The position numbers and the translations under genes are program-made. A stretch of DNA of 64,000 nt, taken from Hymenobacter sp. DG01. Its GTDB lineage: Bacteria > Bacteroidota > Bacteroidia > Cytophagales > Hymenobacteraceae. The notes beneath the pieces were generated by a model, which ran no database searches, had not been told where the DNA came from, and was given only the letters and a program-made list of their open reading frames with translations. The DNA is taken from the NCBI RefSeq assembly GCF_006352025.1, contig NZ_CP040936.1, positions 4,156,001 to 4,220,000 on the forward strand, in the 5' to 3' direction. Each line of letters begins with the position of its first letter. Position 1 is the stretch's first letter. Positions 25,701-34,726 of this stretch are shown piece by piece.

Positions 25701-28700
25701 CGAAGGGCTTGCTGTAGTCGGCGCTGGAGCCAGCCTGCTGGTTGCGGCGGGCCTTGGCATCAATAAAGTCCTGCAGCTTCAGGTCGATGCGGTTGGCCTC
25801 GGGCCATACTTCCTCCACCTTGCTCTGGCCACGCTTGGTCAGAATCAGCGGCTTGGAGTACTCGTAGTAGTTCTGGGTATAGTCGGTGCCGAGGCGCACA
25901 AAGCCGCGCAGCTGCCCGTCGCGGGTAGTACCGTCTTCGTTTTCAGCGTGCAGGAACAGCTTCAGGCGCTTGTAGCGCAGCAGGCTCAGGTTGATGTTCT
26001 TGTACGCGGCCTTGGCGAAACCGTCGCGCAGGCCTTCCACCACCAGGCGCAGGCTCTGCTCGTTTTGCTGGCGGTTTACGGTGCTGGAGCCATACTCCCG
26101 GTCGCGCCGGATGTTGGGGGGTAGCACGTAGGGAATGGCATCGGTACCCACCACGGCGGCCGGTCCGTTTTCCTCGATGCTGACAGTTGAGATATTGAAG
26201 GCGTCGGCGTCGGTATCGGGGCTAACGATAACCTGGGTCGGGTCGGCGATTTTGGTGAGGTAGCGGCGCCACTGGTTGGCCACAAACTGGGGCTGCACCA
26301 GGCGCAGCACCACCGGTTGCTGCCACTCGGTGAGGTACATGCGCAGAAACCGGATGGACTTGAAGCCGAAGTCCTGGGTAGTCTGGCCCTGTAGCGGGTC
26401 CACGATGCCCGTGGGCTGGCGCACCGGAATCCGGAACTGGTACCAGGTTACTTCCTCGTTGCCGGTATCGGAGTTCTTGTTCGTGACTTTATCCACGATA
26501 AAGTTCTGACCCACCTGCATCTGGCCGGGGCGCAGCTGCATGCGGTACTCATAGTAGCGCTCCGTGTCGGTCAGTACGTTGTCGCGGTTCAGGTCTTCCT
26601 TGTCGGGGAAGGCCGTAGAGCTAAGCTGGCTGCCCTCGGGCGAGTTGCCCTGCATGCCGTTGAAGTCTTTGTAGCGGGCCAGCACCTTGGCATCCTGCTG
26701 GTCGTAGCTGGGGTCGAGGTGGTGGCGGAAGTTGTCGGCGGCGGGGTCGGGCACCGTGCGGTACACCGGGTCCGCCTCGGGCAGGGCCTGCTCTTCCTCG
26801 TCGTTTACCCCATCAAGCCCCACATCCTGGCGGGCGCGGGCTCCGGGGGTAGCGTTGAAGGCATCGGTCAGGAAGGGTTGGCGCGACACGCGGCCGTAGG
26901 GCGTGGGATTGGTGTCCTGGGTCAGGTTGGCCGGGTCCACGGGCAGGCCGTTCTCAAACTCGTAGCGGTTGTTATCCTTCAGTACGTCCTCGGAAATCGT
27001 GCCCAGGTTAATGTACAGGTCCCCGCCGGTGGTGTTGTTGTCATCCTGCCCGTCCTGGTCCTTCACCTTGCCGTTTTCGCCGCCCAGGAAGGGGTCCATC
27101 ATCCAGAACTCCAGGTACTCCACGTTGGCGTTATCGAAGTCGGTATCGAAGGTGATTTCGCGCGCGATGCCGCCGTAGCGGGACCGGTTGGCTGTGGCAT
27201 CGGTAGCAGAAAACCGGCGCGGCTGGCTGGGGTTTACGGCCGGGTTGTAGTTGTACTGGCCCCGCTCGTCGGGGAAATAAGCCAGGTCGAAGGTGGTTTC
27301 GAACGAGTTGCCGGTGGTGCCTACGTCGCGGTTCGGGAAAACCTCCGTGCGCTTGATGCCGCGCACGTAGTGGTTTTTCAGGTCGTTCACCCCAATGTTC
27401 TGGGGTTTGCTCTGGCCGTTGGTGTAGTAGGTCTGGTCGATGGTGTACCAGGCCAGCTTAGCGCGGCGGAAGCCAGCGGCCAGGCCCTGCACGTTGCCGC
27501 CCAGCGGAGTGGGGGTAGCCGCCAGCCGCCAGGTAACCGCCGAGTTGATGCCGCCCAGGGTGTAGGGGGTGCGGGCATTCTCAAAGTCATCGAGGTAGGA
27601 AACGCCGTTTTCGCCCCCGCTTCCGCCCGAGCCCAGCCGCGACTGGCCCGGCAGCAGCTGAGCAAACTCGCCGCTAAACGCCACCGACGACACCTCCTTG
27701 GTGGAAATCAGCGGGAGCATGTCCAGGTACTTAGTCAGGGCCCGCGACTCGCGGCGCATGTTCACGTCGAAGCCGTAGATGGTGTTGTTGCCCGGCTCGT
27801 CGCCCACGTTCACGCGGTTGATGCCTGGGGCCTGGTTTTCGCGCAGGTGCAGCACGGTAGCACCAAAGTTCAGGTCCGGCGACACCCGGTAGTCGAAGCG
27901 GGCGCCCAGCAGCTTGCGGGGCTGCACCTGCACTAGGGCATTCTTCTCGAACTCCACGCGCAGCTCGTTGGCCGAGTTGAGGTAGCTAGGGTTCAGGATT
28001 TTTACCTTAGCCTGGTCGTAGAATACCTGGTAGTCCACCCCTTCCTGCAGCAGGGTGCTACCCGCCCGCACCCGCACCGAGCCCTCAGCAATGCCGATGC
28101 CCGGCAGGTTAATCTCGTCGGTGGAAGTAGCCTGGAAGCGGCCGCGCAGGAAAAACTTATCTTTTTCCTGGCGCTGCTGAGCGTCGCTCTGCACTTGGGT
28201 GTACAACTCGCGGTACACGTACTTGCGCGCCAGGTCGCGCTCGGTGGTGGAAGTAGCCGTATCGAACTGAGCCGCGAGGTAGCTGCCAAAGGGCTGCACC
28301 TCGGGGAAGATGATGCGGCCCTGCTCGGTATCAATGGTGATGCCGGGGAAAAAGTCGAAGTTGCCGTCGGGGTTCCGGTCGTTGTTCGGGTTTACGTTAT
28401 CGAGGTTGAGCACCTCAATCAGGGGGCGGTTGGCAATGCGCTGGCCTTCCTTCAACGAAATCAGGTCCACCCCCGTCACGTCGTCTTTATAAACGATCTG
28501 GAGCTGGAAGTTGTCGCGGTTGAGCTGGGAGGCGTTCAGGGGATAGATGTTTTTCATCATCAGATCCCAGGTCGGCAGGTTGCGCGTCAGCAGGTTCTCA
28601 TTGCTGGGGTTCTGGCTGGGGTCAGCCAGGCCCACGGCGGGGTTGGTAGCTTTCAGCAGCTTCAGGTAAATAACCTCATCCTGTCCCCTTGAGCCATAAT

Positions 28701-30270
28701 CATTGGTGATTTCGCCCACTTGGTTGGGGCGGTTCTGGCCCCGGCCGCTGGTGTTGCTGATGTACTGATACGACACGGCCAGCACCTGCTCCGGCAGCAG
28801 CTGTGTGTTCAGGGAGATGTAGCCCAGTTGCGCGTTGTAGGTGTATTCGCGCGGGTCCAGCTTGCGGGCCCGTACGTGCTCATAGTCCACGTTGCGCTGG
28901 AGCTGCAGCGGCCCGGCCAGGTATTCGTCAACTCTCTGCTCGCTGCGGGCGTCGGTGCCACCAGCCAGCACCTGGCTCAGCAGGGTGTTGGCATTGTTGT
29001 CGGCCAGGGCGTTGGGGCCGGCGGGCTTCTGAAACCGGCCCCGGTACAGGCGCTGGGGCTCGCCCAAATCCTGGAGGGCCACCACGTTGCGCAGGTTGTC
29101 GCTTTGGCGGTTGTCGTTCGTGACGTACACCTCCAGGTTGTTGATTTCAACCCCGCTCTGCACGGTGGGCAGGTTGCGCAGGGCGGCATCATACCGGTCG
29201 CGGAAGGCCTGGGACAGGAAGTAGTGCCGGTCCCGCTCGTACTGGCTGGCTTTCAGCTCAAACTGCCGGCTCTGGCCCCCGTTCTGAATCCGCACCTCAT
29301 CGGCCTGCCCGCGCAAGGTACTGGCGACGGTGGTAATGCCCAGGCGCCCAAACTGAAACTGCGCCTTCACCCCAAACAGGTTCTGGCCACCCTGAATCAG
29401 GGAGTTGTTGAGGGGCAAAGACACGTTGCCCAGCTCTATTTTGCGGATGATATCGGTTTCGTAGCCCGTGTAATCGAGCTTCATGTTGTTCTCGAAATCG
29501 AAGGCCGCGCGGGTGTCGTAGTTAAAGGTGAGCCGGAGCTTCTCGCCAATCTGTCCGGTCAGGTTCAGGTTGAGGTTCTGGTCGTACTGAAAGTCGCCGA
29601 CCCGTTGCTGACGCAGCGTGAGGGTAGGGTTTTCGTTGCGGTTGAAGCGGGCACCCAGGCGCAGCGTCACGGCTCCCTGGGGCCGGATATCCACGTAGCT
29701 ACCCCCAAAAATCCGGTCGGCCATGGGGCCCAGGTAAATCTTCGGAATCAGGCGCTGGGAGGCGGGCGTATTGGGGCTGCCGGCTACCCCCCCGGCCGAG
29801 CGCTGCCGGAAATAGTTGCGCACGGCCTGCTGCTGCTGCCAGCGCGAGTACTCCTCAAACGTCATGCGGCTCGGGTCACGGTAGTCGAGGTCCGTGCCCA
29901 GCTTCTCGCGCACATCAAAATTTTTCAGGCTGTCGTCGGCCTGTACATCGAGTTCTACGTTAGAGGGGAGGGGCAGCACCAGCGGGGAGCGGCGGCGCTG
30001 CGGCGAAAACGGCGTACCCAGCCGGTCCTGCGGGGCCACGCGGGGGCGGCGGCTGGGCCGGTAGCGGGCCGTATCAATGCGCGGCGTATCAGGAGAAAAG
30101 CCCAGCGGCAGCCGCAGCTTTGGTGAGCCGGCCGGTAGCCAGTCGGACCAGAGCTGCTGCATGGTAAACGAGGTGCCTGGGCCCCCCACCGGCTTAGCCT
30201 GCGACCACCAGGTCACCAACGATACAACGGCCGCCAGGGAGGCGGCCAAGGACTTCTTACCGGTATTCAA
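22747..30270 (-). CDS. sprA: SprA (Sov), outer-membrane translocon of type IX secretion
   Basis: A 2507-residue outer-membrane protein, the giant barrel through which type IX cargo crosses the outer membrane. It starts with an uncleaved-looking or signal segment (SLAASLAAVVSLVTWWSQAKP). Long stretches of alternating residues fit a very large beta-barrel with periplasmic and surface loops; characteristic text includes RIFGGSYVDIRPQGAVTLRLG near residue 190, GLNFQTTGNLTGRLEYRIDRN near the C-terminus, and a final short strand ending RYSLSQ. The size is normal for SprA of Cytophagales. Upstream is ruvA and downstream gcvH-vanZ, the conserved order. The two secreted proteins at 6.9 and 13.6 kb are probable cargo. 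No other gld/por genes are present. Confidence 0.95.
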   Translation of the reverse strand: MNTGKKSLAASLAAVVSLVTWWSQAKPVGGPGTSFTMQQLWSDWLPAGSPKLRLPLGFSPDTPRIDTARYRPSRRPRVAPQDRLGTPFSPQRRRSPLVLPLPSNVELDVQADDSLKNFDVREKLGTDLDYRDPSRMTFEEYSRWQQQQAVRNYFRQRSAGGVAGSPNTPASQRLIPKIYLGPMADRIFGGSYVDIRPQGAVTLRLGARFNRNENPTLTLRQQRVGDFQYDQNLNLNLTGQIGEKLRLTFNYDTRAAFDFENNMKLDYTGYETDIIRKIELGNVSLPLNNSLIQGGQNLFGVKAQFQFGRLGITTVASTLRGQADEVRIQNGGQSRQFELKASQYERDRHYFLSQAFRDRYDAALRNLPTVQSGVEINNLEVYVTNDNRQSDNLRNVVALQDLGEPQRLYRGRFQKPAGPNALADNNANTLLSQVLAGGTDARSEQRVDEYLAGPLQLQRNVDYEHVRARKLDPREYTYNAQLGYISLNTQLLPEQVLAVSYQYISNTSGRGQNRPNQVGEITNDYGSRGQDEVIYLKLLKATNPAVGLADPSQNPSNENLLTRNLPTWDLMMKNIYPLNASQLNRDNFQLQIVYKDDVTGVDLISLKEGQRIANRPLIEVLNLDNVNPNNDRNPDGNFDFFPGITIDTEQGRIIFPEVQPFGSYLAAQFDTATSTTERDLARKYVYRELYTQVQSDAQQRQEKDKFFLRGRFQATSTDEINLPGIGIAEGSVRVRAGSTLLQEGVDYQVFYDQAKVKILNPSYLNSANELRVEFEKNALVQVQPRKLLGARFDYRVSPDLNFGATVLHLRENQAPGINRVNVGDEPGNNTIYGFDVNMRRESRALTKYLDMLPLISTKEVSSVAFSGEFAQLLPGQSRLGSGGSGGENGVSYLDDFENARTPYTLGGINSAVTWRLAATPTPLGGNVQGLAAGFRRAKLAWYTIDQTYYTNGQSKPQNIGVNDLKNHYVRGIKRTEVFPNRDVGTTGNSFETTFDLAYFPDERGQYNYNPAVNPSQPRRFSATDATANRSRYGGIAREITFDTDFDNANVEYLEFWMMDPFLGGENGKVKDQDGQDDNNTTGGDLYINLGTISEDVLKDNNRYEFENGLPVDPANLTQDTNPTPYGRVSRQPFLTDAFNATPGARARQDVGLDGVNDEEEQALPEADPVYRTVPDPAADNFRHHLDPSYDQQDAKVLARYKDFNGMQGNSPEGSQLSSTAFPDKEDLNRDNVLTDTERYYEYRMQLRPGQMQVGQNFIVDKVTNKNSDTGNEEVTWYQFRIPVRQPTGIVDPLQGQTTQDFGFKSIRFLRMYLTEWQQPVVLRLVQPQFVANQWRRYLTKIADPTQVIVSPDTDADAFNISTVSIEENGPAAVVGTDAIPYVLPPNIRRDREYGSSTVNRQQNEQSLRLVVEGLRDGFAKAAYKNINLSLLRYKRLKLFLHAENEDGTTRDGQLRGFVRLGTDYTQNYYEYSKPLILTKRGQSKVEEVWPEANRIDLKLQDFIDAKARRNQQAGSSADYSKPFVVTLPDNSTITVVGNPDLSAVQGVMIGILNPRDDNASKNLTLWADELRVSEFETENGWAATARFNAKLADIANITATGSYVTTGFGGLQDRAQQRSLDNIARGDVNATVAAEKFFPEKLGLRVPVLVQAGVESRAPKYDPLDPDTKLTQSLEKFKTSEEKAAYRKEVVDQTSQRSISVLNVRKERTNPDKKVRPYDVENFALSYSLTERLHTDIRTDRDYTRTYTGALAYVYQATPRNYTPLAKVKAFDSPYLKMLQEVNFTPLPSRFSFRADLDRRYNERFLQRTLEPGQVPVTAGIPGIFQKAFFFNRIYDLRWDLTKALAIDYTATNRAVVDENPGRSIGDDPVARQNRELLRRNLLRGGRTTNFNQTVAFTYRLPLDKFPLTDWLSADARYAANYTWQAASTALTAPLDPTDPNSETVPLNLGNTVQNNGELSANGRIDLVKLYNKVRFLNIINNAPPPQPRAQAPANPRDGLARRLQPGATDAATPADSAKGPELRLLKAVLRSLMTARSLNFTYTRSNGTLLPGYLPGTRFFGLNNDFDAPGIPFLLGRQYDLDALYQKAYNNDWYTTSSQYLNTPFSSLLTEALTLRTTLEPFRDFNIQLDARRNLVRNREVFYRLQVDTLTLLPFPNEAPRASNALGSGTFSTSFISIRTLFGDLSNRGEASKAFQRFIDNRVFVQQRLSQDNSAANATGDKGRYSYNSQDVLLPAFLDAYRGKSSDGYKSKKFSPFSLLPIPNWTIAYNGLAEVPFMQRYFRSITLNHAYSALYNINSYTTNAVYNREPQGLPTLINPDNQQYIPYYILGQVTIAERLAPLIGLNFQTTGNLTGRLEYRIDRNIGLNIPTAQVTELHSKETIIGLGFATSRLKLPFRIGGEQRVLRNELNARLDLSIRDNFTIQRTILDVVDPGGTTSASAGRATSQVTNGTRQVQLRPTVDYVLNQRLNLQFFFTQNITAPRVQNAFRNTTTEGGIQLRYSLSQ

Positions 30271-30327
30271 GCGTCAATAATCGTCGGGAAGGGCGAAGGA
30301 AAGGAAGCAGTAGTCGGTTTCGCCGTT

Positions 30328-30420
30328 TGCTTTCTGTTTTCCCGAAGGGCCACGTACTCTCTGCCATCAGCCCGTACCAGACCCGGCCGGGCAGCAAAAA
30401 GCAGAGAGTGGAAAGCAAAA
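30328..30420. repeat. Imperfect inverted repeat between ruvA and sprA
   Basis: TTTGCTTTC and GAAAGCAAA, and further in CCACgtaCTCTCTGC and GCAGAGAGTGG, can pair across a 162-base gap between the ruvA stop and the sprA start. No clear promoter is seen here, so sprA may be cotranscribed with ruvA; the pairing could act as an RNA processing or attenuation element. Confidence 0.4.
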
Positions 30421-30432
30421 AACAAACCTGAC

Positions 30433-31038
30433 CTAATGAGACTTAAGAGCGAATTTAATTAATTCCTCCACGCTCAGGTCGTTGCCGTGCTTGTTCTGGA
30501 TCTGGTCGAGGGTTTTCTCGGCCGCAGCCCGGGCAAAGCCTAGCGTTACCAGAGCCGCTAACGCTTCGCTGCGGTTGGTATTGTGCGCTTTAGCCAGCGG
30601 TACGGTATCAATACCGGCTTTAGCCAGCAGCTCGTCTTTACGCAGTTTGTCCTTCAGCTCCAGCACCACGCGCTGGGCCGTTTTGGGCCCTACCCCCTTA
30701 ATGGCCTGAATGGCCCGGACATCCTCACTGACAATGGCTTGGCGGATTTCGCCTACCGACATAGACGATACCATCACGATGCCCGTGCCCGGCCCAATGC
30801 CCGATACCGAAATCAGCTGCATGAACAGGGCTTTCTCGTTGGGGTCCAGGAAGCCGTAGAGCGCCTGCCCGTCTTCCTTAATGTGCTGATACGTATAGAG
30901 CTTGGCCTTCTCTCCGTCGGCGGGCAGCTTGGAGTAGGTAGCCAGGGAAATCCGGATTTCGTAGCCAATGCCATTTACATCCAGAATGGCCTGGGTTGGG
31001 TCTTTATAAGCGAGTTTACCGTCAACGTAGGCAATCAT
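30433..31038 (-). CDS. ruvA: Holliday junction DNA helicase subunit RuvA
   Basis: A 201-residue protein that binds Holliday junctions as a tetramer and loads RuvB for branch migration. Domain I starts MIAYVDGKLAYKDPTQAIL; domain II has two helix-hairpin-helix motifs, SVSGIGPGTGI and IKGVGPKTAQRVVLEL, with the expected glycines; domain III (from about 150) binds RuvB and shows LVTLGF and ELIKFALK. Length normal. Pairs with sprA downstream. Confidence 0.97.
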   Translation of the reverse strand: MIAYVDGKLAYKDPTQAILDVNGIGYEIRISLATYSKLPADGEKAKLYTYQHIKEDGQALYGFLDPNEKALFMQLISVSGIGPGTGIVMVSSMSVGEIRQAIVSEDVRAIQAIKGVGPKTAQRVVLELKDKLRKDELLAKAGIDTVPLAKAHNTNRSEALAALVTLGFARAAAEKTLDQIQNKHGNDLSVEELIKFALKSH

Positions 31039-31462
31039 GCGGGGTGATTAAAGTAGAGGTTGTCAGAACGGGCAGAACAACCCGCGGCAGGGTTTCGTGC
31101 CAAATAACTTAGGCGTTCTAATCAGATTAGCCAGCTCAGGGTGCGCCGGCCTGTGATACAAGCAAGTTGGCGCGAATTTGCCCGGAATCAAAGGAAGTAG
31201 CCGTGATGGGGTAAATGGTAATGAGGTGATGAGGTAGGAAGGTAATGAAGTAAATGGTGACAGGTAAGGGTGTGAGGTAACGAGGTGAAAGGGCGGGCGG
31301 GGTTAAAGGCGATGCTATGGGGTAGGAAGAAAGCGGTGAGGAAACCAGAAGAATGCAGAAGCCCGGCCGCTTAGTAAGCGGCCGGGCTTCTGACACTTTG
31401 GGGAGGCAGGAAAGGCGTTCTGTCGTCACCTCTCACCCTTTACCTATTACCTCATCACCTGC
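31039..31462. other. Intergenic region with low-complexity repeats
   Basis: 424 bases without a gene. 31200-31340 is rich in G/A/T runs of the type GGTAATGAGGTGATGAGGTAGG, and 31430-31460 holds an imperfect reverse complement (CACCTCTCACCCTTTACC, then TACCTCATCACCT). A perfect 17-bp hairpin lies between. The open frames here are low-complexity artefacts. Confidence 0.5.
31356..31392 (-). terminator. Hairpin after maeB
   Basis: CAGAAGCCCGGCCGCTT pairs perfectly (17 bp) with its reverse complement around an AGT loop. It follows maeB by about 70 bases. There is no T run, so it may work with Rho or as a 3' end protector. Confidence 0.6.
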
Positions 31463-33739
31463 TTACAACCCTTTGCCTTCCGGGTGTTGTGCATCTACCA
31501 CGGCAATGGCGGCCATGTTCACGATTTCGCGGACCGAAGCACCCAGCTGCAGAATGTGCACGGGCTTGCGCATACCCATCAGGATGGGCCCGATTACTTC
31601 GGCCCCGCCAATTTCCTGGATGACTTTGTAGGCAATGTTGCCGCTAATCACGTTCGGGAAGATGAGCGTGTTGGCGCCGCCCTTGTCGGCCAGGGGCGAG
31701 AAGGGGTACTGCTCGCGCAGCAGCTCCGGGTTCAGGGCCGTGTTGGCCTGCATTTCCCCGTCCAGAATCAGGTCGGGGTAGCGCTGCTTGGCCAGCTCGG
31801 TAGCACGGCGGGCTTTGTCGGGCAGCTCGCCGGGGTTCGAGCCGAAGTTGGAGTAGCTGATAACACCAACCCGCGGCTCGGTGTCAAAGAACTTCACGGC
31901 CCGCGACGTGAGACCAATGATTTCCACCATTTCCTCGGCCGATGGGTCGATGTTCACGGTGGTATCGGCGAAGAAGTATGGGCCTTTCTTGTGCTGGATG
32001 ATGTACATGGAAGCCACACGCTTCACGCTCTCAGCCACCCCAATCACCTGCAGGGAAGGCACAATGCTCTTGCCGTAGTCCTTGCTCAGACCGGTAATGA
32101 AGGCATCGGCTTCGCCGGTTTCCAGCATCATGCTCCCGAAATAGTTTCGCTCGCGCAGCAGGCGGCGACCTTCGTAGAGGGTAATACCACGGCGCTGACG
32201 CTTTTCGTACAGCTTCTGGGCGTACTCCTCGCGCTTGGCTTCGTCCTGCAGAATGTCGATGATCTGGCAGCCTTCCAGGTCCAGGCTGTTTTCGGCGGCA
32301 ATACGCGCAATCTTGTTGCGGTTGCCGAGCAGGATGGGCTGGGCAATGCCCTCGTCGTGCAGAATCTGGGCGGCCTTGAGAATTTTGTAGGTGTCACCTT
32401 CGGCAAATACCACGCGCTTGGGGTTGCTGCGGGCCGCCTGGGTAATGCGGTTCATCAGCTTCTGGTTTACGCCGAGGCGGGCGCGCAGCTCATCTTCGTA
32501 AGCAAACCAGTCGTCAATCTGGGTGCGGGCTACCCCGCTTTCCATGGCGGCCTTGGCTACGGCCGGGCTGACGGTAGTAATCAGGCGGGGGTCCAGAGGC
32601 TTAGGAATCAGGTAGGTGCGGCCGAAGGACAGGGTGTTGTCGCCGTAGGCCTTGTTTACCATGTCGGGCACGGGCTCCTTGGCCAGCTCGGCCAGGGCGT
32701 GCACGGCGGCCAGCTTCATGGCCTCGTTGATTTCCGTAGCCCGCACGTCTAGCGCGCCCCGGAAAATGTAAGGGAAGCCCAGTACGTTATTCACCTGGTT
32801 GGGATGGTCGGAGCGGCCGGTAGCCATAATGATGTCCTGGCGGGTAGCCAGGGCCAGCTCGTAGGCAATTTCCGGGTCGGGGTTGGCCAGGGCAAACACA
32901 ATGGGGTTGGCGGCCATCTTCAGGAGCAGCTCCGGGGCTAGCACGTTAGCCGCCGAAAGACCTAGGAAAAAGTCGGCGCCTTCCATGGCCTGGGCCAGGC
33001 TGGTGATGTCGCGCTGGGTAGCGAATTGCATCTGCAGGGCCGCCAGATCGGTACGCTGGGGGTTAATGATGCCGTCTTTGTCGAACACCACCACGTTTTC
33101 GCGCTTCAGGCCCAGCTCCAGATACAGGCGCAGGCAGCTGATGGCGGCAGCACCGGCCCCACTCACGACCACCTGAATTTCGTCGATTTTCTTACCGACT
33201 ACCTCCAGGGCGTTCAGCAAGGCCGCCGACGAAATAATAGCCGTGCCGTGCTGGTCGTCGTGCATAAGCGGAATGTTCATCTGCTCACGCAGGGCAGTCT
33301 CAATGGGGAAGCACTCGGGGGCTTTAATGTCCTCCAGGTTGATGCCGCCGAACGTGGGCTCCAGCGACTTCACGATGCGGATAAACTCCTCGGGGTCGGT
33401 GGCGTCGATTTCAATATCGAAGCAATCGATGCCCGCGAACTTCTTGAACAGTACGCCTTTGCCTTCCATAACCGGCTTGGAGGCATCGGGGCCGATGTTG
33501 CCCAGTCCCAGCACGGCGGTACCGTTGCTGATAACGCCTACCAAGTTGCCCTTGGCCGTGTATTTATATACGTCGTCCTTGTTGGCGGCAATGGCTTTGC
33601 AGGGCTCGGCTACCCCCGGCGAGTAGGCCAGGGCCAAATCCAGCTGGGTGCTGACGGGCTTGGTCGGAATGACTTCAATTTTACCGGCGGGACTTTGCGA
33701 GTGGTAATTGAGCGCGTCCTGTTTGTTTATCTTCAGCAT
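31463..33739 (-). CDS. maeB: NADP-dependent malic enzyme, MaeB-type with PTA domain
   Basis: A 758-residue enzyme that decarboxylates malate to pyruvate with NADP. Residues 1-420 are the malic enzyme: [44 protein letters not shown] (catalytic Lys/Asp region) and the nucleotide fold [16 protein letters not shown]. Residues about 440-758 form a phosphotransacetylase-like domain ([19 protein letters not shown] to [29 protein letters not shown]), which in this family regulates by acetyl-CoA and is not catalytic. Length fits MaeB of Escherichia coli. A promoter lies 70 bases upstream. Confidence 0.96.
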   Translation of the reverse strand: MLKINKQDALNYHSQSPAGKIEVIPTKPVSTQLDLALAYSPGVAEPCKAIAANKDDVYKYTAKGNLVGVISNGTAVLGLGNIGPDASKPVMEGKGVLFKKFAGIDCFDIEIDATDPEEFIRIVKSLEPTFGGINLEDIKAPECFPIETALREQMNIPLMHDDQHGTAIISSAALLNALEVVGKKIDEIQVVVSGAGAAAISCLRLYLELGLKRENVVVFDKDGIINPQRTDLAALQMQFATQRDITSLAQAMEGADFFLGLSAANVLAPELLLKMAANPIVFALANPDPEIAYELALATRQDIIMATGRSDHPNQVNNVLGFPYIFRGALDVRATEINEAMKLAAVHALAELAKEPVPDMVNKAYGDNTLSFGRTYLIPKPLDPRLITTVSPAVAKAAMESGVARTQIDDWFAYEDELRARLGVNQKLMNRITQAARSNPKRVVFAEGDTYKILKAAQILHDEGIAQPILLGNRNKIARIAAENSLDLEGCQIIDILQDEAKREEYAQKLYEKRQRRGITLYEGRRLLRERNYFGSMMLETGEADAFITGLSKDYGKSIVPSLQVIGVAESVKRVASMYIIQHKKGPYFFADTTVNIDPSAEEMVEIIGLTSRAVKFFDTEPRVGVISYSNFGSNPGELPDKARRATELAKQRYPDLILDGEMQANTALNPELLREQYPFSPLADKGGANTLIFPNVISGNIAYKVIQEIGGAEVIGPILMGMRKPVHILQLGASVREIVNMAAIAVVDAQHPEGKGL

Positions 33740-33808
33740 GCTACAATGCGAGGGGTGGAGCTTCCTTTAAACGGCAAGAAAGCAGGATGGGGCAAAATCA
33801 ACCCAGGG

Positions 33809-33816
33809 CAAAGGTA
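33809..33816 (-). promoter_or_regulatory. -7 element of maeB
   Basis: TACCTTTG on the minus strand, a perfect TAnnTTTG, 70 bases before the start. The same octamer serves tRNA-Gly, infB and the EEP gene. No -33 box is visible. Confidence 0.5.
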
Positions 33817-33843
33817 CAAGCCCCCGCCCGGATAAGAAAAACA

Positions 33844-33870
33844 CCCCAAACCCAGCAGTAGGGTTTGGGG
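33844..33870 (-). terminator. Terminator after the 34-kb lipoprotein gene
   Basis: CCCCAAACCC pairs with GGGTTTGGGG around a seven-base loop, and TGTTTTTC follows on the minus strand. Confidence 0.8.
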
Positions 33871-33901
33871 CGGGCAAGGGGGTAGGGAGGCGAGGCGCAG
33901 C

Positions 33902-34525
33902 CTAGAGCAGCGGAATTTCCTCAAACGTACCGTAGCCTTTAATCTCACAGCTGCTGCGGCCATCTGAGCTGGAGCCGATGGCCAGGTAGGTGTAGGGGTC
34001 TTTGGCCTGCTTCACCGTGAACGTAAAAGAGCCGCTGATAAGCTGGCGGGCGGCGTCGTATTTGGTAATGACCAGGGAGCCCTCCATGGGGTGCGAGTTG
34101 CCGGAATACTGGTTCAGGTACACACCCGTATTGAAGGTCGGGCGCTCGTAGGTAGCTACTACCTCGCCCTGGCCGGGGTCGGGCTGCGAGGCCAAGGTGT
34201 AGGAGCCTACCAGGCCGCTTTTCTGTTTGCTGCGGGGAAGTACAAACCCTATGCGCTCCTCCGTGAGCATACCCACGGCGCGTGGGGCTTTTTCAAAGCT
34301 GAGGGTAAGCTTATCGGACGCCAGCTTGCCGGTTGGTTCCTGGGCCAGAAATGTCTGGCCTCGGTTGGCGGAAGCCGTTGGGTAGGTGTAGGTTAAGCTA
34401 ACGTTGGCCTCTTGCACCGGCGGCGTAACCGTTGGCTCGGGCATTTCGGTGTCTTTCTGGCAAGCCGTAGTAAGCACTAGCAAGGTAACGCCGGACAGAA
34501 ATGGGATACGTACTGATTTCAACAT
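33902..34525 (-). CDS. Lipoprotein of unknown function
   Basis: A 207-residue protein with signal peptide and lipobox LTTAC (acylated Cys about residue 22), then a Glu/Pro/Thr-rich linker (QKDTEMPEPTVTPPVQEAN) and a beta-rich domain with SLTYTYPTA, GYGTFEEIPLL at the end. Two further cysteines are absent except for one in SSCEIKGYG. No family recognised. It has its own terminator and lies between maeB and the HelD-like gene as a single unit. Likely anchored in the outer membrane, but the direction of sorting is not given by the sequence. Confidence 0.8.
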   Translation of the reverse strand: MLKSVRIPFLSGVTLLVLTTACQKDTEMPEPTVTPPVQEANVSLTYTYPTASANRGQTFLAQEPTGKLASDKLTLSFEKAPRAVGMLTEERIGFVLPRSKQKSGLVGSYTLASQPDPGQGEVVATYERPTFNTGVYLNQYSGNSHPMEGSLVITKYDAARQLISGSFTFTVKQAKDPYTYLAIGSSSDGRSSCEIKGYGTFEEIPLL

Positions 34526-34654
34526 AGTAAGGAAAGGATAGGAAGGAGGACGCGGAATACCGGTGCTTAGCCAAGCGCCGTGCCAACTTCAGCCGAAATA
34601 GTTCCCTGCCTTGAATTTACTGCTGCATTTTTTGTGCAGGGTGTTGGTAGTCAA

Positions 34655-34690
34655 AAACAAAAAAAGTGCAGAGCGTTAGCCCTGCACTTT
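34655..34690 (-). terminator. Terminator after the HelD-like gene
   Basis: AAAGTGCAG pairs with CTGCACTTT around a loop that has a further GC pair; on the minus strand TTTTTTTG follows. Confidence 0.8.
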
Positions 34691-34726
34691 CTGAAACAGC
34701 GGAAGTAAGCCGTTATCCAGGCACTC

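Noticed and set aside
31136..31429. 97-codon minus-strand open frame in the intergenic region after maeB
   Set aside because: Made of low-complexity repeats (Pro, Leu, Thr runs) that match the DNA repeats; no start context.
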